DNA of 6,511 nt from Bacillota bacterium. GTDB taxonomy: Bacteria; Bacillota; UBA5301; JASBVW01. The translations under genes were made by a program, and so were the position numbers. The first letter of the stretch is position 1; every line of letters begins with the position of its first letter. Below, piece after piece: positions 1 to 4,667 of the stretch. Below the pieces are notes generated by a model. That model did not search any database. It was given only the letters and a program-made list of their open reading frames with translations, and had not been told where the DNA came from. The stretch covers positions 1 to 6,511 of the forward strand of contig JASBVW010000082.1 in the NCBI GenBank assembly GCA_029961005.1. The letters are read 5' to 3'.

Positions 1-225
1 CGCCGAGGAGCACGAGCAAGAGCTCCGTGCGGGTGAGGACGGCAAGACCCGCGACCAAAGGCGCAGCAGGCGGCGCAGAAGCTGGAACGGGCCGGGTACG
101 AGGTCTGGCTGACGCCGGGCTCTCCCACCTGGATTCAGGTAGGGGCTTTTGCCGCGCGGGAACGGGCCGAGCGTCAGGTAGAGGAACTGAAGCGCAAGGG
201 TTACACGGCCGTTATCGTCCAGTAG
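1..225 (+). CDS. SPOR-domain protein, C-terminal fragment with a one-base frameshift
   Basis: This is the 3' end of a gene entering from the left, ending at TAG 223-225. The last part, codons 61-222, reads AQQAAQKLERAGYEVWL, a short linker, then WIQVGAFAARERAERQVEEL and GYTAVIV, the second half of a SPOR domain (a peptidoglycan-binding fold common in cell-wall hydrolases and SpoIID/LytB-type proteins). That frame has a TGA at 34-36 and no ATG, GTG or TTG start after it, so it cannot stand alone. Reading 3-59 in the third frame gives SSVRVRTARPATK; skipping one base at about 60 joins it to the tail. The joined first half then aligns with the second half residue for residue from VRV/IQV to the shared GY (24 positions each), as expected for the two beta-alpha-beta halves of SPOR. 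The whole protein's function is not visible. Whether the shift is real or a sequence error cannot be told here. Confidence 0.62.
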
Positions 226-284
226 GTCCAGATTAAAGGGAAAGGGCCGGGGGGAAACTAAATCAGACCGGAGACCAGCTTGAG

Positions 285-290
285 GGAGGT
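285..290 (+). promoter_or_regulatory. Ribosome binding site of the YIEGIA gene
   Basis: GGAGGT lies 8 bases before the ATG at 299 and decides that start. The 73-base gap between the SPOR gene and this start shows no clear promoter or terminator. Confidence 0.6.
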
Positions 291-298
291 GGCCGGAG

Positions 299-1219
299 AT
301 GGGTCAATACGGCCCCCCTATCGCCGTTGGCATCCTGGCCGGGACCCTGGCCCGCCTGTTTCTCCTCCGGGTGGATTTTCGCCAGTACCCCAGCTACCCG
401 CAGGCCTATGCCACCCATTTGTTTTTAGGCTTCATCGCCGCCGCAGTGGGGGCGGTGGCCGTCCCCGCCCTGGTGAGCCGCAACTTCCAGGCCGCCACCT
501 TTCTCATCCTGGCGGCCCAACAGTTTCGGGAAGTCCGGGAGATGGAGCGCCGGAGCCTGAGCCAGTTGGAAGAGACGGAGCTGGTAGCCCGGGGTACCGC
601 CTATATAGAGGGGATCGCCAAGGTCTTTGAAGCCCGCAATTACCTGGCCATGATCTGCGCCCTGGTCTCCAGCGCCCTGGCTTATTCGGCCGGCAGGTGG
701 GGGGGCCTCTTCCCCTGGTTGGCCGGAGGGGCCGGGGGCCTCCTCTCCCTGCTCCTCCTGGAGCAGGTGATGCGCGGGGAGAAGCTGGGCGACTACGCCC
801 GGATCCGGATCGCTCCCCTCTCCTTTCGCGGCGCTGACCTCTACGTCGGGGAGATCTTTCTGGCCAACGTGGGCCGGGCGGAGGCCAGGGAAGTCTATCT
901 CCGCGCCGGGCTGGGAGCCATCTTGGAGCCGGTTGACCTCAACGCCCGCGCCACTTTGGCCCATCCGGGCCAGCGCCAGGCCATCGCTCACGACGTGGCA
1001 GCCATCCTGGGCGTGCGCAAGGATGCGGACGAGCCCGAGTTCACCCCCCTGGTGCGGCTGCATCACCCCACAGGCCGGCTGGGGCTGGTGATTGTGCCGC
1101 TGGCCCGGGACGAGGACGCCTTGGTGGAGGCCCTCCGCCGGATACCGGTCATTGAAGGCGCCAAGCGCAAACCCCTGGCGGCAGGCAGCGGGCGCTTGGC
1201 GGCGAGGCGCGGTCTGTGA
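299..1219 (+). CDS. YIEGIA-family membrane protein
   Basis: A 306-residue protein carrying the family's name motif YIEGIA at residues 102-107. Hydrophobic stretches at about 5-23, 40-60, 114-131 and 134-156 suggest four membrane segments. They are separated by a charged, probably helical region (76-112) holding the motif, and followed by a soluble C-terminal part of about 150 residues. The family (YIEGIA, Pfam) is, as far as I know, largely confined to endospore-forming Firmicutes and its biochemical role is unknown. The start is ATG 299 with GGAGGT 8 bases upstream. The last 4 bases overlap the GTG start of the next gene, suggesting translational coupling with it. The basic tail (residues 288-306) looks less conserved in character. 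The family call rests on the motif, length, topology and the small partner gene. A specific sporulation role is inference only. Confidence 0.85.
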   Translation: MGQYGPPIAVGILAGTLARLFLLRVDFRQYPSYPQAYATHLFLGFIAAAVGAVAVPALVSRNFQAATFLILAAQQFREVREMERRSLSQLEETELVARGTAYIEGIAKVFEARNYLAMICALVSSALAYSAGRWGGLFPWLAGGAGGLLSLLLLEQVMRGEKLGDYARIRIAPLSFRGADLYVGEIFLANVGRAEAREVYLRAGLGAILEPVDLNARATLAHPGQRQAIAHDVAAILGVRKDADEPEFTPLVRLHHPTGRLGLVIVPLARDEDALVEALRRIPVIEGAKRKPLAAGSGRLAARRGL

Positions 1220-1416
1220 ACGAAGGCGCGAGGAACGAGGAGATCGTAGCAGTGGTGACCACGGACCGAGAGCTGGTGGCAGCCGGGGGGGTGCCGGTCT
1301 TCTACGCCCGGGACGTGCGAGAGCGGGACGCCATTGCCTTGGTCCTGGCCCGCACCACCCGGAGCACAGCCCATGAGCTCCCCACGGGGGTGCTGATCTT
1401 AGTCCGGCGCCATTGA
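1216..1416 (+). CDS. Small partner of the YIEGIA protein (capping complex subunit type)
   Basis: A 66-residue soluble protein starting at GTG 1216, which overlaps the YIEGIA gene's stop codon (GTGA). It has no strong Shine-Dalgarno sequence of its own, so translation is probably coupled. The sequence has a compact pattern: strand EEIVAVVTT, then the segment VPVFYARDVRERDAIALVLA, and a final strand GVLILVRRH. No signal peptide, membrane segment or cysteine is present. Databases carry a family described as the capping complex subunit for YIEGIA, a small protein encoded beside YIEGIA genes; size and position here fit it. I recognise it mainly by context, and its biochemical function is not known to me. 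The stop is followed after 3 bases by the -35 box of the next transcription unit, so the YIEGIA pair ends here. Confidence 0.68.
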   Translation: MNEGARNEEIVAVVTTDRELVAAGGVPVFYARDVRERDAIALVLARTTRSTAHELPTGVLILVRRH

Positions 1417-1419
1417 AAA

Positions 1420-1449
1420 TTGACAGGCATGATCAGCTGGGCCTATAAT
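1420..1449 (+). promoter_or_regulatory. Consensus sigma-A promoter of the metal chaperone gene
   Basis: TTGACA (1420-1425) and TATAAT (1444-1449) both match the housekeeping consensus exactly, separated by 18 bases. The region is visibly richer in A and T than its surroundings. Transcription would start near 1456, leaving a leader of about 45 bases. The -35 box begins 3 bases after the preceding stop codon, so this starts a new transcription unit. A 6-base palindrome TGATCA (1430-1435) sits in the spacer, too short to name an operator. Confidence 0.82.
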
Positions 1450-1484
1450 GGAGGTAGTTTTTAGCCTGGTCTGGGGCGGCGGGG

Positions 1485-1491
1485 AGGAGGT
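1485..1491 (+). promoter_or_regulatory. Strong ribosome binding site of the metal chaperone gene
   Basis: AGGAGGT is a full Shine-Dalgarno match, 9 bases before GTG 1501. This supports the GTG start and therefore the Cys-rich N-terminus of the protein. Confidence 0.75.
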
Positions 1492-1500
1492 GAAGCCGAA

Positions 1501-1749
1501 GTGTGCGAGACCTGCGGCTGCGGCAGCCACCACGGAGAAACCAGAGAGGTGACCCTGCGCGTGGAAGGGATGAGCTGCCAGCACTGCGTCCAGTCTATTC
1601 AAAAGAGCGTTTCCGCCCTCCCCGGAGTGAATTACGTCGTAGTGAACCTGGAGGGCGGTTCGGTCAAGGTGGGATTTGACGCCCACGCCGTCAGCACCGA
1701 AGTCATTCAGCGCAAGATTGAAGAGGCTGGCTACCGCGTGGTAGCGTGA
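1501..1749 (+). CDS. HMA-domain metal chaperone (CopZ-like) with a HypB-like Cys/His leader
   Basis: An 82-residue cytoplasmic protein. Residues 15-82 form one heavy-metal-associated domain with the metal loop GMSCQHC (C26, C29), the PGV turn and a C-terminal EEAGYRVV strand. The Tyr in that last motif is usual for copper chaperones of the CopZ type. In front sits MCETCGCGSHH (C2, C5, C7, H10, H11), which ordinary CopZ proteins lack. It resembles the N-terminal CxxCGC nickel site of the hydrogenase maturation GTPase HypB. The GTG start has a full Shine-Dalgarno sequence, and the gene has its own consensus promoter, so strong expression is likely. No copper P-type ATPase or metal repressor lies in the window. 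Copper(I) is the default guess for the HMA loop; nickel, zinc or another soft metal at the leader is inference. Confidence 0.85.
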   Translation: MCETCGCGSHHGETREVTLRVEGMSCQHCVQSIQKSVSALPGVNYVVVNLEGGSVKVGFDAHAVSTEVIQRKIEEAGYRVVA

Positions 1750-1803
1750 GGGGGAAGGCCCTCCCCTTGGGGACGCAGGGGAACGGGCACTTTTCCTTCC
1801 CCT
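1750..1803 (+). terminator. Inverted-repeat cluster after the metal chaperone gene, possible terminator or attenuator
   Basis: Several complementary blocks lie between the chaperone stop and the cysteine synthase gene: GGGGAAGG (1751-1758) with CCTTCCCC (1795-1802), AGGGGAA (1777-1783) with TTCCCCT (1797-1803), and GGGGA (1751-1755) with TCCCC (1762-1766). The pairings compete for the same bases. Only a weak T-rich stretch (CTATTTCC) follows, so this is not a textbook intrinsic terminator. Confidence 0.35.
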
Positions 1804-1845
1804 ATTTCCGAGTATTTAAACAGAAATTTATCCATTTATGACAGC
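1804..1845 (+). promoter_or_regulatory. AT-rich leader before cysteine synthase, possible promoter
   Basis: This short stretch is strikingly A/T-rich for the window (for example GTATTTAAACAGAAATTTA). It lies where a promoter for the cysK block would be expected. I cannot fit a convincing -35/-10 pair, so no exact boxes are called. The space is too short for a T-box or SAM riboswitch, and no T-box sequence is visible. Confidence 0.25.
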
Positions 1846-1853
1846 GCGAGAGG

Positions 1854-2669
1854 GTGAGGCCTGTGGGAGAGAGGATTGCCGGCAGCGTGGAAGAACTGAT
1901 CGGCCGCACGCCCCTGGTTCGCATCCGCCGTTTGGTGAGCGGGCGAGCGGCTGAACTGGTGGCCAAGCTGGAGTACTTTAACCCGGGAGGGAGCGTCAAA
2001 GACCGAATTGCCCTCAGCATGATCGAGGCGGCCGAGCGGGCCGGGCTTTTGCGGCCCGGCGGTACCATCGTGGAGCCCACCAGCGGCAATACAGGGGTAG
2101 GGCTGGCCATGGTGGCGGCCAGCCGCGGCTACCGGCTGATTTTGGTCATGCCGGAGACGATGAGCGTGGAGCGGAGGGGACTGGTGGCCGCCTATGGAGC
2201 GGAGCTGATCCTGACGCCGGGGTCGGAAGGGATGGCCGGGGCGGTGGCCCGGGCGGAGCAACTGGTGCGGGAGAACCCGGGCTATTTTATGCCCCAGCAG
2301 TTTAAAAACCCGGCCAATCCGGCGGTGCATCGGGCGACCACGGCTGAGGAGATCTGGTCCGATACGGGCGGGAAGATCGACGCCTTGGTGGCCGGCATCG
2401 GGACCGGGGGCACCATCACTGGAGTGGCGGAGGTGCTCAAGGAGAGGAACCCGCGCCTTTTGGTGGTGGGAGTGGAGCCCGCCTCCTCCGCGGTCCTCTC
2501 CGGTCGCCCGCCGGCGCCGCACCGCATTCAGGGCATCGGCGCGGGATTCATCCCGGAGGTGCTGAAGCGTGAGCTCCTGGATGAGGTGGTGCCGGTGCGG
2601 GATGAGGACGCCTTTGCCACCATGGGGCGGCTGGCCAGGGAGGAAGGGATTCTGGTCGGCATCTCCTAG
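1854..2669 (+). CDS. cysK: Cysteine synthase (O-acetylserine sulfhydrylase), cut short by an in-frame TAG
   Basis: A PLP-dependent enzyme that makes L-cysteine from O-acetylserine and sulfide in the cytoplasm. Visible motifs, numbered from GTG 1854: ELIGRTPLVRI (14-24); the PLP-lysine segment NPGGSVKDR with K49; the substrate loop EPTSGNTG (74-81); MSVERRGL (103-110); QQFKNPANP (148-156); and the PLP-phosphate loop GIGTGGTITG (181-190). The frame stops at TAG 2667-2669, codon 272, inside the conserved GISSGA segment, so this part is 271 residues against about 300-325 for the family. The same frame continues as recognisable CysK sequence to 2816, so the gene is interrupted rather than naturally short. 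A second start, GTG 1863, fits the Shine-Dalgarno-like GAGAGGG (1848-1854) better at 8 bases and would give MGERIAGS. CBS-like or related paralogues of the same fold are possible, but CysK fits best. Confidence 0.9.
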   Translation: MRPVGERIAGSVEELIGRTPLVRIRRLVSGRAAELVAKLEYFNPGGSVKDRIALSMIEAAERAGLLRPGGTIVEPTSGNTGVGLAMVAASRGYRLILVMPETMSVERRGLVAAYGAELILTPGSEGMAGAVARAEQLVRENPGYFMPQQFKNPANPAVHRATTAEEIWSDTGGKIDALVAGIGTGGTITGVAEVLKERNPRLLVVGVEPASSAVLSGRPPAPHRIQGIGAGFIPEVLKRELLDEVVPVRDEDAFATMGRLAREEGILVGIS

Positions 2670-2816
2670 GGGGCGGCCGCGTGGGCGGCTATCCGAGTGG
2701 CCAACCGCCTGGGGGCGGGGAAGCGGGTGGTGGTTATCTTCCCGGACACGGGAGAGCGCTATCTAAGCCTGGAGGCGCTCTTCCGGGGGGTGAGCAATGA
2801 GAGCAGCGCCTGCTGA
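2670..2816 (+). pseudogene. cysK: C-terminal part of cysteine synthase beyond the in-frame TAG
   Basis: In exactly the frame of the preceding gene, the 48 codons after the TAG read GAAAWAAIRVANRLGAGKRV, then VVIFPDTGERYLSLEALF and a short tail, to TGA 2814-2816. This is the normal CysK C-terminus: GAA after GIS-S, the VVVIFPDTGERYLS strand-loop and a last helix. With it the protein would be 320 residues, a usual length. No frameshift is involved; one base (TCG, Ser, to TAG) would explain the stop. There is no good separate start, so it is not called as an independent gene. The last 20 bases overlap the start of the larE-like gene. Confidence 0.85.
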
Positions 2817-3687
2817 ATGGGCAGAGAAGCTGGAGCGCCTTCAGGAAGAGCTGCGGCGGCTGGGGAGCGGTCTCGTGGCCTTCTCCGGCGGAGTGGACAG
2901 CACCCTGCTCCTGGCGGTGGCAGCGCGCACCTGGGGTTCGAGAGGTCTCCTGGCGGTGACGGCCTCCTCTCCCCTGATCCCCCCGGGAGAAGTGGCTCAC
3001 GCCCGGGCCCTGGCCCGGAGCTTGGGCGTGCCGCACCTGGTGCTTGAGACGGAGGAGCTGGGCGACCCGCGTTTTCGCGCCAACCCGCCCGACCGGTGCT
3101 ACCTCTGCAAAAAGGAGCTCTACGGTCGTCTGCAGGACCTGGCTCAGGCCCGGGGCTTGACTTGGGTGCTGGATGGCACCAATGTCGACGATGCAGCGGA
3201 TTTTCGGCCCGGGCGTCAGGCCGCCCGGGAGCTGGGCGTGCTCAGCCCCCTGGCTGCGGCCGGGTTCGGCAAGCGGGAGATCAGGTCCCTGGCCCGGGCG
3301 CTGGGGCTGCCCAATTGGGACCGTCCGGCCATGGCCTGCCTGGCCTCACGCTTTCCTGTCGGCACCCCCATCACCCTCCCAGCCTTGGAGCGGGTGGCAG
3401 CGGCAGAGGACGCCCTGCGGGCCCTGGGTTTGGTCCAGGTGCGGGTGCGCTACCACAGCGGCGAGTCGGCCCGCGTTGAGGTGGGGCAGGAAGAGCTGGA
3501 GCTGGCTTGGCGGAAGCGCGCGGAGCTGGTCCGGGCGGTCAGGGCGGCCGGCTTTACCTCAGTCGCCCTGGATCTGGAGGGGTATCGGCCCAGCGGGCTC
3601 CGGATAGCCCCGACGGGGAGCGAACATGCTAAGAGAGGAGGAGAAGGGTCAGGTCCCGAATCCGCTCTTGAGGGAGGTCTTCCGTGA
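2797..3687 (+). CDS. larE: LarE-type ATP-dependent sulfur transferase (PP-loop family)
   Basis: A 296-residue cytoplasmic enzyme. LarE proteins adenylate the pyridinium dicarboxylate precursor of the nickel-pincer cofactor of lactate racemase and related enzymes, and donate sulfur, in some cases from their own cysteine. Visible features are the PP-loop SGGVDS (30-35), the NPPDRCYLCK segment (C101, C104), DGTNVDD (126-132), and PAMACLASRFPVG with C181, which corresponds to the sacrificial cysteine in the Lactiplantibacillus enzyme. Three cysteines leave open a cluster-bearing type, as reported for some LarE. ATG 2797 overlaps the read-through cysK frame by 20 bases and follows a GGGGGGTGAG stretch. 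The last 25 or so residues (GSEHAKRGGEGSG onward) look like an unconserved tail. No larA, larB or larC is in the window, so the substrate in this organism is not settled. The end overlaps the next GTG by 4 bases. Confidence 0.87.
   Translation: MRAAPAEWAEKLERLQEELRRLGSGLVAFSGGVDSTLLLAVAARTWGSRGLLAVTASSPLIPPGEVAHARALARSLGVPHLVLETEELGDPRFRANPPDRCYLCKKELYGRLQDLAQARGLTWVLDGTNVDDAADFRPGRQAARELGVLSPLAAAGFGKREIRSLARALGLPNWDRPAMACLASRFPVGTPITLPALERVAAAEDALRALGLVQVRVRYHSGESARVEVGQEELELAWRKRAELVRAVRAAGFTSVALDLEGYRPSGLRIAPTGSEHAKRGGEGSGPESALEGGLP
3671..3678 (+). promoter_or_regulatory. Ribosome binding site of the YdcZ-family gene inside larE
   Basis: AGGGAGGT lies inside the 3' end of larE, 5 bases before GTG 3684. 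It supports that GTG as the start, with larE and the transporter translationally coupled through the GTGA overlap. Confidence 0.6.
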
Positions 3688-4124
3688 AGCTGCTGGCTCT
3701 GTTGATCGCCGCCGGGGCCGGGGCGGCCATGGCGGTCCAGGGTGGGATCAACACCGCCCTGGGTAAGGCCATCGGCCTCCTCGAGGCTACGCTAGTAGTG
3801 CACCTTTTGAGCGCCGCCTCCGCTGCCCTCCTGCTCTTTGGGCTGCGCCTGGGGCAAGGGGACTTGCAGCAAGTGGGTTCCACCCCCTGGTATCTGTTCT
3901 TGGGCGGCCTTTTAGGAGTGGCCATCACCTTCGGGGTCGTCCTCAGCATGAAGCGGGTAGGGGTGGCTGCTGCCACCACCGCCATTGTGGTGGCCCAGGT
4001 CTTGACGGCGGCTTTGGTGGATCATTTAGGTCTCTTCGGGCTCTTGCGCATTCCCTTCAGCCCGGTCAAGGTGGTAGGGATCCTGCTGCTGGGCGGGGGG
4101 GCGTGGATTCTACTGGCCAAGTGA
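3684..4124 (+). CDS. YdcZ/DUF606-family membrane transporter (DMT superfamily)
   Basis: A 146-residue, very hydrophobic protein with about five membrane helices, at roughly 2-20, 32-53, 69-89, 92-114 and 126-145. The segment MAVQGGINTALGKAIG (16-31) followed by VVHLLSAASAALLL is the signature of the DUF606/YdcZ family, half-size members of the drug/metabolite transporter superfamily that act as pairs or dimers. The substrate is unknown. A GTGA overlap with larE indicates co-translation, and the next gene begins 10 bases after its stop. Position behind cysteine synthase and LarE makes export of a sulfur-containing or amino-acid metabolite conceivable, but nothing in the sequence shows it. The length is usual for the family and no key feature seems missing. 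Confidence 0.8.
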   Translation: MKLLALLIAAGAGAAMAVQGGINTALGKAIGLLEATLVVHLLSAASAALLLFGLRLGQGDLQQVGSTPWYLFLGGLLGVAITFGVVLSMKRVGVAAATTAIVVAQVLTAALVDHLGLFGLLRIPFSPVKVVGILLLGGGAWILLAK

Positions 4125-4134
4125 GGGAGCGAGC

Positions 4135-4563
4135 ATGGAAGAAGTGGGGGAGATTCTGGAGGTGCAGGGGGGCAAAGCCCTGGTCCGCCTCAAGCGGGAA
4201 GAGGCCTGTCGCTCTTGTGGCTTGTGCGGCCTCTCCGCTGCCCGGTGGGTGGAACTGGAGGTGGACAACCCCCTGGGGGCGCCGCCGGGGGCGATGGTCC
4301 GGGTGGCCCTGGCCTCGCCCCGAGTAGCGACTGCGGCGGCTTTCATCTACCTTTTGCCGGCCTTGGGCTTTTTAGCCGGCGTGATAGGGGGCACCACCTT
4401 GGGGCGCCAACCGGTGGAGCTCTTCGGCCTGGGCGGAGGGGTGGCAGGTGTGGCGGCCAGCCTGGCGGCCGTGCGGGCCTGGCAGTCGTGGGGATCCAGG
4501 AGAGGTCCGTACCCCCGGGTGGTGGAGGTACTCTCCGCCCCGGGGGAGGAGCAAAAGTTCTAA
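4135..4563 (+). CDS. RseC/MucC-family (SoxR-reducing system) protein
   Basis: A 142-residue membrane protein. The N-terminal domain begins MEEVGEILEVQGGKALVRL and carries three cysteines in CRSCGLCG (C25, C28, C31), then a small strand domain (VELEVDN, GAMVRVALA). Two membrane helices follow at about 64-86 and 94-116, then a short basic-to-acidic cytoplasmic tail. This is the layout of the RseC/MucC family, whose members are found with Rsx/Rnf complexes; E. coli RseC is linked to SoxR reduction. The cysteines may bind an iron-sulfur centre or be redox active, which is inference. ATG 4135 has GAGGGAG upstream and lies 10 bases after the transporter stop. The gene precedes rnfC by 104 bases, an arrangement seen in anaerobic Firmicutes, where a role in Rnf assembly or redox sensing is plausible. 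Confidence 0.85.
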   Translation: MEEVGEILEVQGGKALVRLKREEACRSCGLCGLSAARWVELEVDNPLGAPPGAMVRVALASPRVATAAAFIYLLPALGFLAGVIGGTTLGRQPVELFGLGGGVAGVAASLAAVRAWQSWGSRRGPYPRVVEVLSAPGEEQKF

Positions 4564-4667
4564 TTTTTTACATTGACCAGGAGGAGATTGGAACGCGAAG
4601 TCGAAAATTTCACGCATTACCCGACATAGTATAAAAATCAGAATCGACGCGCAGGAGTGAAAGGACC
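4564..4667 (+). promoter_or_regulatory. AT-rich leader of the rnf operon, possible promoter
   Basis: This 104-base gap is clearly more A/T-rich than its surroundings. It contains TTGACC (4573-4578) and a -10-like TAGTATAAA (4627-4635), but the two are too far apart to pair, and no good -35 lies 16-18 bases before the -10-like element. A 9-base near-palindrome GAAAATTTC (4603-4611) sits between. The ribosome binding site AGGAG (4653-4657) is 10 bases before the rnfC GTG. No Rex-type TTGTGA half-sites are evident. Confidence 0.35.

Noticed and set aside
425..1066. Long open frame on the minus strand opposite the YIEGIA gene
   Set aside because: Its translation is rich in Gly, Pro, His and Gln with no domain, and it lies opposite a well-supported gene; long antisense open frames are common in GC-rich DNA.
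1420..1449. MerR/CueR-type metal-regulated promoter for the chaperone gene
   Set aside because: Such promoters have 19-20 base spacers with a long dyad; this one has an 18-base spacer and only a 6-base palindrome, and both boxes are full consensus, pointing to a plain sigma-A promoter.
1750..1853. T-box or SAM riboswitch before cysteine synthase
   Set aside because: The gap is about 100 bases, too short for either, and no T-box core or SAM riboswitch elements are visible.
1836..2522. Minus-strand open frame opposite cysteine synthase
   Set aside because: Low-complexity Arg/His/Gly/Pro translation with no recognisable motif, opposite clear CysK motifs.
2667..2669. TAG in cysK as a pyrrolysine codon
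   Set aside because: Homologues have serine here, next to the cofactor, and no pyrrolysine genes are in the window; a point mutation or sequence error is far simpler.
3626..3767. Small + strand frame from ATG 3626 with the start MLREEEKGQVPNPLLREVF
   Set aside because: The beginning looks protein-like and follows larE's conserved part, but it soon turns into Arg/Gly/His-rich sequence across the YdcZ coding region, and the GTG 3684 start with its ribosome binding site explains the area better.
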